From NCBI GenBank assembly GCA_963800505.1, contig CAWDBL010000008.1, forward strand, positions 124,001 through 188,000: 64,000 bases of DNA, in the 5' to 3' direction. The DNA comes from Fodinibacter sp963800505. GTDB lineage: Bacteria; Actinomycetota; Actinomycetes; Actinomycetales; Dermatophilaceae. Below the pieces are notes generated by a model that did no database searches, had not been told where the DNA came from, and saw only the letters and a program-made list of their open reading frames with translations. The translations under genes were made by a program, and so were the position numbers. Of the stretch, positions 1 through 8,036 are shown piece after piece (position 1 is the stretch's first letter; each line of letters starts with the position of its first letter).

Positions 1-1022
1 GCCGCCCGCAGCACCGCGCTGCGCTCACCGATCCCGCCCGTGAAGGCAAGCGCGTCGAGCCGGCCGAGCACCGCGGCATACGCCCCGACGTACTTGCGGA
101 TGCGGTGCACGGTCACGTCGAAGGCGAGCCCAGCCCCGGCATCACCCGCCTCACGTCGCTCCACGAGCGTGCGGAAGTCGGAGACGCCCGCGAGCCCGAG
201 CAGCCCGCTCTCCCGGTTGAGCGCCTGGTCGTAGTCCTGCGCCGACAGCCCGCTCACCCTGGCGAGGTAGCCGCCGAGCGCCGGGTCGACGTCGCCGGAC
301 CGGGTCCCCATGACCAGCCCCTCGGCCGGCGACAGCCCCATCGAGGTGTCGACGCTGCGGCCACCGTCGACCGCACACGCACTCGCCCCGTTGCCGAGGT
401 GCAGCACGACCATCCGCAGGTCCTCCGGCTCACGGCCGAGCAGCGCTGCCGTGCGCCGCGACACCCACGCGTACGAGCTGCCGTGGAAGCCGTACCGGCG
501 CACGTGGTGCTCGTCGCGCCACGCGCGTGGCACGGCATACGTGTACGCCTCGGGCGGCAGCGTGCGGTGGAACCCCGTGTCGAAGACAGCGACGTGCGGG
601 ATGCCGGGGAACGCCGCCTGCGCCCGCACGATCCCCTCGATGTTGGCCGGGTTGTGCAAGGGGGCGAGCGGCGACAGCGTTCTCAACGCCGTGATGACGT
701 CGTCGTCGACCACCACGGGCTCGGTGAAGCGGCGGCCGCCGTGCACGACCCGGTGCCCCACTGCCACGAGGTCGTCGTCGTCGACCCAGGGCCCGTGCTC
801 GGCGAGCGCGGCGCGGGCGGCCGCGAACGCGGCGCCGTGGTCAGGGCACTCGAGGTCGCCCTCGTGGCGTTGACCGGACGTCTCGTGGCGGTGCCGGCTG
901 GCCCCGCCGATCTCCGACACCAGCCCCACCGCGACGGTGACCCCACTCGTGGCGTCGATCAGCTGGTACTTCAGCGAGGACGACCCGGCGTTGACGACCA
1001 GCACGTGCGGGTGGGCGCTCAC
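1..1022 (-). CDS. ackA: acetate kinase, C-terminus beyond window
   Basis: Cytoplasmic acetate kinase, interconverting acetyl phosphate + ADP and acetate + ATP; with the adjacent pta it forms the Pta-AckA acetate/ATP route. The frame read from a GTG at 1022 begins with the family's phosphate-binding signature NAGSSSLK within the first 20 residues and has GFHGSS near residue 176. About 340 codons are visible; the family is usually near 400, so roughly the last 55 residues lie outside the window. The GTG overlaps the TGA of pta by four bases (GTGA), so translation is probably coupled and the two genes form one operon read leftwards. Confidence 0.95.
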   Translation of the reverse strand, partial: MSAHPHVLVVNAGSSSLKYQLIDATSGVTVAVGLVSEIGGASRHRHETSGQRHEGDLECPDHGAAFAAARAALAEHGPWVDDDDLVAVGHRVVHGGRRFTEPVVVDDDVITALRTLSPLAPLHNPANIEGIVRAQAAFPGIPHVAVFDTGFHRTLPPEAYTYAVPRAWRDEHHVRRYGFHGSSYAWVSRRTAALLGREPEDLRMVVLHLGNGASACAVDGGRSVDTSMGLSPAEGLVMGTRSGDVDPALGGYLARVSGLSAQDYDQALNRESGLLGLAGVSDFRTLVERREAGDAGAGLAFDVTVHRIRKYVGAYAAVLGRLDALAFTGGIGERSAVLRA

Positions 1023-3085
1023 ACCGGGCCGCCCTGCACCGCCGTGATGGCGACCGTGTTGACGATGTCCCGCACCAGGGCCCCCCGCGACAAGTCGTTG
1101 ACCGGCTTGTTCAGGCCCTGCAGCACCGGCCCGATCGCGACCGCGTCGGCGCTGCGCTGCACCGCCTTGTACGTGTTGTTCCCGGTGTTGAGGTCGGGGA
1201 AGACCAGCACCGTGGCCCGCCCCGCCACCGCACTGTGCTCGAGCTTGGTGCGGGCGACCCGGGGATCGACGGCGGCGTCGTACTGGATCGGGCCCTCCAC
1301 CAGCAGCTCGGGCGCACGCTCGCGAACCAGTGCCGTGGCCGCGCGCACCTTCTCGACGTCGGCACCCGAGCCCGACGACCCCGTGGAGTACGACAGCATC
1401 GCGACGCGCGGCTCGATGCCGAACCGCGCGGCCGTCGCGGCCGACGAGATGGCGATGTCCGCGAGCTGCTCGGCAGTGGGGTCGGGGTTCACGGCGCAGT
1501 CACCGTAGACCAGCACCCGGTCGGCCAGGCACATGATGAACACGCTCGAGACGACTGAGACTCCCGGCGCGGTGCGCACCACCTCGAGCGCCGGCCGGAT
1601 GGTGTGCGCGGTGGTCGTGACGCAGCCGGAGACCATGCCGTCGGCCAGGCCGGCGTGCACCATCATCGTGCCGAAGTAGGACGGGTCGACGACCCGGTCG
1701 TAGGCGGTCTCGACCGTGACGCCCTTGTGCGCGCGCAGCGCCGCGTACTCGGTGGAGAACTGCTCGCGCCAGGGGCTGGTCGTGGGGTCCACCACGGCGG
1801 CCTGCTCGATGTCGACGCCGAGCTGGCGGGCAGTCGCCCGGATCTCACCCTCGTCGCCGAGCAGGGTGAGCCGGGCGATGCCCCGGGACAGCACCTGGTC
1901 GGCCGCCCGCAGGATGCGCTCCTCGGCGCCCTCGGGCAGCACGATGTGGGCGCCCGAGGCCCGGGCCCGCTCGACGAGGTCGTGCTCGAACATCAGTGGC
2001 GTGACGGCGCCCTCGGCAGCGCTGACCCCTTCGCCGAGCAGGGCGTCAAGGTCGGGGTCGTCGGCCTGGTCGAGCAGCGCGACCGCCGCTCGGATCTTGC
2101 GGGCGGACTCCGCCGTGATGCGCCCCTCGACCCGGTGGAGCGCGGACGCCACCGCCATCGTCCCGTGCCTGGCCGACACGATCGGCAGCCGCACCTCCAG
2201 GCCGGCGACCAGCAGGTCGACCTGCGGCGACAGCTGGAACCCGCCGTTGAGCACCACCCCCGACAGCGTCGGCAGGGTGCGCGCGTGGTGCGCGAGCAGC
2301 ACGCCCAGCACCACGTCGTCGCGGTCGCCGGGGACGATCACCGTGGCGCCCTCGAACAGCCGGTCGATGACGTGCGGCATCGACATCGCCGCCACGACCA
2401 GGCCGAGGCTCTCGCGGTCGAGCAGCTCGGCATCCCCATGCACCAGGGTGCCGTCGCAGGCCGCCACGAGGTCGCCCACGGTCGGCGCGCGCAGCAGCGG
2501 TGCCTCGGGAAGCGACCAGAGCGGAACGGCGTCGATGCGGCCGCGCACGGCGGTGACGACCTCGCCCCGCTGGGCGTCAGGCACCTGGTTGAGCACCAGG
2601 CCGGCGACGTGCGCATGGTTCGCTCGCGCCGCGGCCACCGCGGCTGCTGAGCTCGCGGCCAGCTCGCGCCGGTCGCGGTCACGCGCCGGTGCCACGAGCA
2701 CGAGGGGGGTGCCGAGGTCGGCGGCGATCCTGGCGTTGGTCGCGAACTCGGTCGGCGCCACCACGTCGGTGAAGTCGGACCCGACCACGAGCACCACGTC
2801 GTGGCCCTGCGCGATGGCGTGGTAGCGGTCGACGACGGCGCCGAGCGCCGCGGTGGGGTCGGCGTGCAGCGCGTCGTGGGTGACGCCCCACGCCGCGTCG
2901 ACGGTCAGGTCGGTCGGCGCCTCCTGGAGCAGCACCCGCAACAGCTCGTCGGGGCCGTCGCTGCGCACGATCGGACGGAACACCCCGACCCGAGCGTGCC
3001 GCCGGGCCAGCCTGGCGACCAGCCCGACGGCCACCGCCGACTTGCCCGACCGCGCTTCGGTGCCCGCGAGGTAGATCCCCCTCAC
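1019..3085 (-). CDS. pta: phosphate acetyltransferase, long form
   Basis: Transfers acetyl between acetyl-CoA and phosphate, feeding acetyl phosphate to AckA just downstream. The 688-residue protein is the long, multidomain type. Residues 1-220 resemble a dethiobiotin-synthetase-like P-loop domain (GTEARSGKSAVAVGL near residues 8-22), followed by a DRTGG-like regulatory domain (about 220-350) and the C-terminal catalytic PTA domain (about 365-688; contains SGCVTTTAHTIRPAL and GPVLQGLNKPVNDLSRG). The start is GTG at 3085. It overlaps ackA by four bases. No promoter was identified in the 90 bp upstream. Confidence 0.95.
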   Translation of the reverse strand: MRGIYLAGTEARSGKSAVAVGLVARLARRHARVGVFRPIVRSDGPDELLRVLLQEAPTDLTVDAAWGVTHDALHADPTAALGAVVDRYHAIAQGHDVVLVVGSDFTDVVAPTEFATNARIAADLGTPLVLVAPARDRDRRELAASSAAAVAAARANHAHVAGLVLNQVPDAQRGEVVTAVRGRIDAVPLWSLPEAPLLRAPTVGDLVAACDGTLVHGDAELLDRESLGLVVAAMSMPHVIDRLFEGATVIVPGDRDDVVLGVLLAHHARTLPTLSGVVLNGGFQLSPQVDLLVAGLEVRLPIVSARHGTMAVASALHRVEGRITAESARKIRAAVALLDQADDPDLDALLGEGVSAAEGAVTPLMFEHDLVERARASGAHIVLPEGAEERILRAADQVLSRGIARLTLLGDEGEIRATARQLGVDIEQAAVVDPTTSPWREQFSTEYAALRAHKGVTVETAYDRVVDPSYFGTMMVHAGLADGMVSGCVTTTAHTIRPALEVVRTAPGVSVVSSVFIMCLADRVLVYGDCAVNPDPTAEQLADIAISSAATAARFGIEPRVAMLSYSTGSSGSGADVEKVRAATALVRERAPELLVEGPIQYDAAVDPRVARTKLEHSAVAGRATVLVFPDLNTGNNTYKAVQRSADAVAIGPVLQGLNKPVNDLSRGALVRDIVNTVAITAVQGGPV

Positions 3086-3174
3086 GACAGGTCCGAACAG
3101 GTGGATGCCGTGACGCCGCTACCGCTCATGGCCCAAGCCAACCAGCCCACCCCGTCACTCGGGGAGCTATGGCG

Positions 3175-3762
3175 TCACTCAGCGGCCTTGAGGGCGGCCT
3201 TCTCCTCGGCCTTGGACTCCTTGGCGATGGCCTTGATGTCCTTGGCCGTGACGTCGTCGATCGCGGACTCGACGATGGCGTCGGCCCGGGCAAGCGCGTT
3301 GCGGATCTCGACGGCACCGGGGTCGGACACCATGGCGAGGATGCCGGAGTGGCCGGGGGCGACCGAGAACTCCAGCTCCTTCTCCAGCCCGATCTTGTGG
3401 TGCAGCTGCCGGGCCTTGCCCAGCGCCGCGCCGCCCGCGCCCAGCGCCACGGCGCTGCCGATGATCGAGGGCGGGAAGACCAGGCCGAGGGCCGCGCCTC
3501 CGACGATGCCCCACTTCAGGCCCTTCTTCGTCGAGTGGTCGGTCGCCTTCTGGATGACGAGCTTGCCGTCGTCCTCGCGCTTGACGACGATCACGCCGTC
3601 GATGGCGACCGTGCGACCGTCCTCGATCGACTTCAGGGCCTCGTAGGCCTCCCACGCGGTGTCGGTGTCGCTGAAGTCGGCGACGAACAGGGTCGTCGCA
3701 CCGTCGCTCACGGCCGCCATGTCGGCGGTGACCTCGGTGGGCTGGTCGGTGTTGTCGGTCAT
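3175..3762 (-). CDS. DUF1269-like protein with glycine-rich hydrophobic hairpin
   Basis: A 195-residue protein of the DUF1269 type, function unknown and sometimes linked to general stress. An N-terminal ferredoxin-like half (residues 25-75, with FVADFSDTDTAWEAYEAL) is followed by a glycine-rich hydrophobic stretch at about 84-115 that could insert in or lie on a membrane, then a second alpha/beta half and a charged Lys/Glu/Ala tail. A good ribosome site (GAAGGGAA) lies just before the ATG at 3762. It is monocistronic and sits in the same direction as pta. The family call rests on overall pattern only. Confidence 0.75.
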   Translation of the reverse strand: MTDNTDQPTEVTADMAAVSDGATTLFVADFSDTDTAWEAYEALKSIEDGRTVAIDGVIVVKREDDGKLVIQKATDHSTKKGLKWGIVGGAALGLVFPPSIIGSAVALGAGGAALGKARQLHHKIGLEKELEFSVAPGHSGILAMVSDPGAVEIRNALARADAIVESAIDDVTAKDIKAIAKESKAEEKAALKAAE

Positions 3763-3837
3763 GGTGGTTCCCTTCGGTGGTGGATCGTGGCGCCCTCGGC
3801 ACCACGCAGTGTGGTGTGCGTTCTGCGAGTGGGCAGT

Positions 3838-4341
3838 TCAGCTGGAGGGGCAGAGCTTGCCGACGGCAGCGGTCACCGGCTCCAGGGCCGTCGTGATCTC
3901 CTGCTGGGCGGCGGTGATGTCGGCGCCGAGGTCCTCCTGCGCCTTGGCCTTGTCCTCGGTCAGCTTCGCCCTGAGCGCGTCGGCCTTCTGGTTCAGCGTC
4001 CCGATCACGGCGGCCGCCGGGCCGCCGTTGCTCTCCATCATCATCGTGTTCAGGTCGTCACGGACCTTGTCGGCCTTGTTCGCGAGGTCGTCGACCTGCT
4101 GCTGCAGCTGCTCCGGGGTCCCACTCGCGTCGACCTTGGTCGACACCAGGTCGGCAGCGTTGGCCTTCAGGCTGCCGAAGCTGCTGCAGAGCTGGGTCGA
4201 CGCCGAGGCCGCCGCGCTGCCCGCGGCCGAAGCGCCACCACCGCTGGTGTCGGTCGAGTCGTCGGAGCCGCAGCCGCCGACGAGCAGGGCCAGGGCGGCG
4301 ACGACGGCAGGGGCGATGGTGCGGGCTGCGGAGCGGGTCAT
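3838..4341 (-). CDS. small secreted lipoprotein, unknown function
   Basis: A 167-residue protein with a classic lipoprotein signal: Met-Thr-Arg-Ser-Ala-Ala-Arg, a hydrophobic segment, and a lipobox LVGGC ending at Cys24, followed by a Ser/Asp/Gly-rich linker. The mature part is a predicted helical Ala/Lys/Asp-rich domain (residues 45-160) with periodic charged residues, like many actinobacterial surface-anchored coiled-coil proteins. A penultimate KLCPSS contains a cysteine that could pair with the Cys of STQLCSSF. An AGGA ribosome site precedes the ATG. No specific role can be assigned. Confidence 0.75.
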   Translation of the reverse strand: MTRSAARTIAPAVVAALALLVGGCGSDDSTDTSGGGASAAGSAAASASTQLCSSFGSLKANAADLVSTKVDASGTPEQLQQQVDDLANKADKVRDDLNTMMMESNGGPAAAVIGTLNQKADALRAKLTEDKAKAQEDLGADITAAQQEITTALEPVTAAVGKLCPSS

Positions 4342-4414
4342 GGTGGGCTTCCTGACACAGACGGACCGATGAAGGTGAGCCCCTCGACGTTATTTCCGGC
4401 GGATGCCGGCTGCG

Positions 4415-4431
4415 TCACCCGCAGCGGGTGA
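4415..4431. terminator. short perfect inverted repeat after kdd, possible terminator
   Basis: TCACCCGCAGCGGGTGA is perfectly self-complementary around a central A. It lies 17 bases past the kdd stop and in front of the lipoprotein gene. There is no T tract, so terminator function is tentative. Confidence 0.35.
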
Positions 4432-4447
4432 AGGACCGCACCCGCCG

Positions 4448-5500
4448 TCAGCCGGCGAGCCGGGCCTCGAACAGGGCCCGCACGGCCGGGGTGCGGCGCA
4501 GCAGGTCGAGGGCGAGGTCGGCGTGGCCGGGCACGAAGCCGTTGCCGACCAGCATGCGCACGTCGGCCGCCAGCCCCTCGGCACCCAGCGCGGCGGCGGA
4601 GAAGCTCGTCGCCATCGAGAAGTAGATGATCGTGCCGCCCTGGGCGGTCGCCAGGATCGCCGGCTGCTCGCAGCCGGGCACGTCGACGCAGACAACGGTG
4701 ACGTCGGCCGGACCACCGGCGGCCGCCACGGCATCCGACAGGCCGAGCGGTGAGCGGGCGTCGGCGATGACCACGGCGTCGGCCAGCCCGCTCTCGCGCA
4801 GCAGATCGGCCTCACGCTCGAACGGCACGACCCCGATGCAGCGCCGTGCCCCGGCGTCGCGCGCCGCGGCCAGCGACAGCGAGCCGGACTTCCCGGCCCC
4901 GCCGAGCACGGCCACCGTCGGCGCGATGCCGCGCGAGACGTACTCCCCCACCACGCGGGCCACGAGCGCCGGCGCCCCGCAGACGTCCATGACCATCAGG
5001 GCCAGGTCGGGCGAGAGGTCCTCGGGCAGGCGGGCGGCGATGGAGCGTCCGAAGAGCACCGCGGTGCCCGTCGCGGGTACCCGCTCCGAGCGGCCGTCCC
5101 AGCGCTCCAGTCCGTCGGTGATCGTCAGGGGTGTCAAGGAGAGCGAGACCAGGGTGGCGACCCGCTCGCCGACCGCGAGGCCGAGGGGTGACTGCGGCCC
5201 GACCTCGGCGACGGTGCCGATCAGCATGCCGCCCGAGCCGGTGACCGGGTTCTGCATCTTGCCGCGGGTTGCGACGATGTCGAGCACCTCGGCGCGCACG
5301 GCATCCCCGTCGCCTCCGTGCTTCTCGGACAGCTGACGGAACGACGCCGCGTCGAGGTTGAGGGTCTCGACCGCGATGAGCACCTCGTCGGGCCAGAGCT
5401 CGGGCGAGGCGTCGATGACCCGTGCCGCCTGGGGCAGTGCGGCCCCGGCGGGGTCGGTCACCCGGTGCAGGCCGACCGGTGAAGACGGAGTGGTGTGCAC
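4448..5500 (-). CDS. kdd: L-erythro-3,5-diaminohexanoate dehydrogenase
   Basis: Oxidises L-erythro-3,5-diaminohexanoate to 5-amino-3-oxohexanoate with NAD(P), the third step of the clostridial-type lysine fermentation pathway. The 350-residue protein carries the very conserved block GKMQNPVTGSGGMLIGTV (near residue 95), then SLSLTPL, DVCGAPA and a nucleotide-binding stretch VAVLGGAGKSGSLSL. GTG at 5500 was chosen because GAGGAG lies six bases upstream; two upstream in-frame starts lack such a site. It is divergent from kamA (87 bp between start codons), whose product starts the same pathway. KamDE, Kce and Kal are not in this window. Confidence 0.88.
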   Translation of the reverse strand: MHTTPSSPVGLHRVTDPAGAALPQAARVIDASPELWPDEVLIAVETLNLDAASFRQLSEKHGGDGDAVRAEVLDIVATRGKMQNPVTGSGGMLIGTVAEVGPQSPLGLAVGERVATLVSLSLTPLTITDGLERWDGRSERVPATGTAVLFGRSIAARLPEDLSPDLALMVMDVCGAPALVARVVGEYVSRGIAPTVAVLGGAGKSGSLSLAAARDAGARRCIGVVPFEREADLLRESGLADAVVIADARSPLGLSDAVAAAGGPADVTVVCVDVPGCEQPAILATAQGGTIIYFSMATSFSAAALGAEGLAADVRMLVGNGFVPGHADLALDLLRRTPAVRALFEARLAG

Positions 5501-5550
5501 AAGAATCTCCTCGTCAACCGACACGCCACCGCATTTCTTGCGGCGAGAAC

Positions 5551-5580
5551 GTGACGTGGGCGTCATCCATTGCGTATCCT
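5551..5580 (+). promoter_or_regulatory. kamA promoter, apparently leaderless, with inverted repeat on -35
   Basis: GTGACG (5551-5556), an 18-base spacer and TATCCT (5575-5580) precede the kamA ATG by seven bases, so transcription would start at or next to the ATG. The inverted repeat TGACG-TGGG-CGTCA (5552-5565) covers the -35 box and is a candidate operator. There is no Shine-Dalgarno sequence. Confidence 0.5.
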
Positions 5581-5587
5581 GCCACGC

Positions 5588-7033
5588 ATGACGACGAACA
5601 TCGACCAGCCCTACGTCTACCGGCGTCGCGAGCTGATTGAGCCCGACTGGACCCGCATCCCGGGGTGGCGTGACGTCACCGCGGCGCAGTGGGCCGACGC
5701 CCAGTGGCAGCGGGCGCACTGCGTGAAGAACGTCGCGCAGCTGCGTGCCCTGATGGGCGACCTGCTCGAGGACCGCTTCTACGCCGACCTCGAGCGCGAC
5801 CAGGCCGAGCGCGCGACGATGTCGATGCTCGTCCCCCCGCAGATGATGAACACGATGGTGCCGGCCACCGACGACCCGATGCCGCGCGCCGGGGCTGCCT
5901 TCACCGAGGCGTTCTACGCCGACCCGGTGCGCAACTACATGCTCCCGGTCTTCTCCGACCGCCGCACCGACTGGCCCAGCCACCCGTTCGCCACCCGCGA
6001 CAGCCTGCACGAGGCCGAGATGTGGGCGGTCGAGGGGCTGACCCACCGCTACCCCACCAAGGTGCTCGCCGAGATGCTGCCGACGTGCCCGCAGTACTGC
6101 GGGCACTGCACCCGCATGGACCTCGTCGGCAACTCCACGGCGCAGTTCGCCAAGGTCAAGCTCGCGGGCAAGCCGGTCGACCGCTACGCCGCGATGCTCG
6201 ACTACCTGCACCGCACCCCGGGCGTGCGCGACGTCGTCGTCTCCGGCGGCGACGTGGCCAACATGCCGTGGAAGAACCTCGAGGGGTTCCTCGACAAGCT
6301 GCTCGAGGTCGACACCATCCGCGACATCCGGCTCGCGACCAAGGCGCTGATGGGCCTGCCCCAGCACTGGCTGCAGCCCGACGTCGTCGAAGGGGTGGCG
6401 CGCATCTCGGCCAAGGCCCGCGCGCGGGGGGTCTCCGTCGCCATCCACACCCACGTCAACAGCGTCCAGTCCGTCACCCCGCTCGTCGCCGACGCGGCCA
6501 AGGCCATGCTCGACGCCGGGGTGCGCAACGTGCGCAACCAGGGTGTGCTGATGCGGGGGGTCAACGACTCCCCCGAGGAGCTGCTCGACCTCTGCTTCGC
6601 CCTCCAGGACGACGCGCTGATCACGCCCTACTACTTCTACATGTGCGACATGATCCCGTTCGCCGAGCACTGGCGCGTCTCCCTCAAGGAGGCCCAGGAG
6701 CTGCAGCACGCGATCATGGGCTACCTGCCCGGGTTCGCCACGCCACGCATCGTGTGCGACGTGCCGTTCGTCGGCAAGCGCTGGGTGCACCAGGTCGAGA
6801 CCTACGACACCGAGCGGGGAATGTCGTTCTGGCGCAAGCACTACCGCACCTCCATCGAGGCCGGTGACGACATGGCCCTGTCGCGCGAGTACGTCTACTA
6901 CGACCCGATCTACACGCTCGACGAGGCCGGCCAGCGCTGGTGGCGCGAGGGCCACGACATGGATGCCGTGCACGAGGCGGCGCTCGTCGGTGCCGGTGCC
7001 AGCCGCGCGGCATCCGTCGCCGACCTGGTCTGA
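5588..7033 (+). CDS. kamA: lysine 2,3-aminomutase (radical SAM)
   Basis: Isomerises L-lysine to L-beta-lysine using a [4Fe-4S] cluster, S-adenosylmethionine and pyridoxal phosphate. The cluster motif CPQYCGHC (CxxxCxxC) is near residue 171, followed by RMDLVG; SGGDVANMP is the SAM-contacting GGD region and NQGVLMRGVND is characteristic of the family. At 481 residues it is longer than the roughly 416-residue clostridial enzyme, with extra sequence at both ends. The ATG at 5588 was chosen from the leaderless -10 element seven bases upstream. Beta-lysine could also serve as an osmolyte precursor, but the adjacent kdd argues for catabolism. Confidence 0.93.
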   Translation: MTTNIDQPYVYRRRELIEPDWTRIPGWRDVTAAQWADAQWQRAHCVKNVAQLRALMGDLLEDRFYADLERDQAERATMSMLVPPQMMNTMVPATDDPMPRAGAAFTEAFYADPVRNYMLPVFSDRRTDWPSHPFATRDSLHEAEMWAVEGLTHRYPTKVLAEMLPTCPQYCGHCTRMDLVGNSTAQFAKVKLAGKPVDRYAAMLDYLHRTPGVRDVVVSGGDVANMPWKNLEGFLDKLLEVDTIRDIRLATKALMGLPQHWLQPDVVEGVARISAKARARGVSVAIHTHVNSVQSVTPLVADAAKAMLDAGVRNVRNQGVLMRGVNDSPEELLDLCFALQDDALITPYYFYMCDMIPFAEHWRVSLKEAQELQHAIMGYLPGFATPRIVCDVPFVGKRWVHQVETYDTERGMSFWRKHYRTSIEAGDDMALSREYVYYDPIYTLDEAGQRWWREGHDMDAVHEAALVGAGASRAASVADLV

Positions 7034-7037
7034 CGCC

Positions 7038-7511
7038 TTGCCCTCCGGGACGCCCGCCACGGTGGCACTCACCGCGGCGGGCGTCGCCTTCACCGAGCAC
7101 GCCTACGAGCACGACCCGGCCGCGCGGTCGTTCGGGCTCGAGGCGGCCGAGGTGCTCGGGCTGCCGCCGGAGCAGGTGTTCAAGACGCTGGTCGTCGACA
7201 CCGGCGCCGGCCTCGCCGTCGCCGTGGTGCCCGTCGCCGGCCAGCTCGACCTCAAGGCCATGGCGGCCGCGGTCGGAGCCAAGCGGGTGACCCTCGCGGA
7301 TCCCGTTGCCGCACAGCGATCCTCGGGCTACGTCGTCGGCGGTATCTCGCCGATCGGCCAGAAGCGCCGCCTGCCCACCGTCGTCGACGAGAGCGCCGAG
7401 CTGTTCGACGTCGTCTACGTGTCAGGAGGGCGGCGCGGTCTCGACCTCGGGCTCTCCCCCACTGACCTTCTGCAGGTCACCGGCGCAACCGTCGCCGACA
7501 TCGCGCGCTGA
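7038..7511 (+). CDS. ybaK: YbaK/EbsC-family Cys-tRNA(Pro) deacylase
   Basis: A 157-residue cytoplasmic protein of the YbaK/ProX editing family, which hydrolyses Cys-tRNA(Pro) mischarged by prolyl-tRNA synthetase. The family pattern is clear: GTPATVALTAAGV at the N-terminus, then VFKTLVVD, AVVPVAGQLDLKAMAAAVGAK (in part the conserved Lys region), VGGISPIGQKRRLPTVVDE and GGRRGLDLGLSPTDL near the C-terminus. It follows kamA by four bases, so it is probably co-transcribed. TTG at 7038 gives the usual family N-terminus; GTG at 7062 is an alternative. No functional tie to lysine metabolism is evident. Confidence 0.85.
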   Translation: MPSGTPATVALTAAGVAFTEHAYEHDPAARSFGLEAAEVLGLPPEQVFKTLVVDTGAGLAVAVVPVAGQLDLKAMAAAVGAKRVTLADPVAAQRSSGYVVGGISPIGQKRRLPTVVDESAELFDVVYVSGGRRGLDLGLSPTDLLQVTGATVADIAR

Positions 7512-7527
7512 GCCGTCACGCCGAGTC

Positions 7528-7950
7528 TCACTCCCAGGGCGTGGAGAGCACGACCGTGGTGCGGGTGGAGACGTGGGCGACGCCGCGGATGGAGGCGATC
7601 AGCTCCTCGAGCTCGGAGGGAGTGGCCACCCGCACCTTGAGGATGTAGTTCTCGTCGCCGGCGACCGAGTGGCACTCCTCGATCTGCGGGATCTCGTGCA
7701 GCTGCTCGGGGATGTCGTCGGGCGCGGCCGGGTCGAGCGGGGTGATCGAGATGAAAGCGGTGAGCTGCTGCCCGAGCGCGGTGTGGTCGATCTTGGCCGT
7801 GTAGCCCTTGACGACGCCGCGCTGCTCGAGGCGGCGGACGCGCTGGTGCACGGCGGAGGTGGACATGCCCAGGGCCTTGCCGAGGTCGGTGAAGCTGATC
7901 CGGCCGTCCTTGGCGAGCAGGTCGACGATGCGACGGTCGAGGTCTTCCAC
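7528..7950 (-). CDS. Lrp/AsnC-family transcriptional regulator
   Basis: A 140-residue leucine-responsive-type regulator. Residues 1-60 form the AsnC winged helix-turn-helix (EDLDRRIVDLLAKDGRIS, then TDLGKALGMSTSAVHQRVRRLE); residues 65-140 form the RAM effector-binding domain (AFISITPLD, ECHSVAGDENYILKVRV). GTG at 7950 is preferred over the ATG at 7989 because TACCCT sits exactly six bases upstream (leaderless pattern) and the protein then begins as most AsnC members do. It is convergent with ybaK and divergent from the exonuclease gene. Proximity to kamA/kdd makes amino-acid-responsive control of that pair plausible but unproven. Confidence 0.9.
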   Translation of the reverse strand: MEDLDRRIVDLLAKDGRISFTDLGKALGMSTSAVHQRVRRLEQRGVVKGYTAKIDHTALGQQLTAFISITPLDPAAPDDIPEQLHEIPQIEECHSVAGDENYILKVRVATPSELEELIASIRGVAHVSTRTTVVLSTPWE

Positions 7951-7956
7951 CCGCTC

Positions 7957-7962
7957 AGGGTA
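7957..7962 (-). promoter_or_regulatory. leaderless -10 of the Lrp/AsnC gene
   Basis: TACCCT on the minus strand, six bases before the GTG at 7950, with no ribosome site. This decides the start codon. Confidence 0.45.
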
Positions 7963-8023
7963 GTGCGCCGGGAGTTCGCCCCCCGGCATGGTTCGTCCGC
8001 TCGGCGTGGTCGCCTCCGGCGGC

Positions 8024-8029
8024 TACTGT
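8024..8029 (+). promoter_or_regulatory. leaderless -10 of the exonuclease gene
   Basis: TACTGT, seven bases before the ATG at 8037 and with no ribosome site. It supports this start over the ATG at 8050. Confidence 0.45.
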
Positions 8030-8036
8030 CGGGCGC

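Noticed and set aside
5570..7093. Long minus-strand open frame running through the kamA region and joined to kdd
   Set aside because: It is the antisense shadow of kamA; kdd starts at 5500 with its own ribosome site, and the upstream part is low-complexity Arg/His/Val/Gly sequence.
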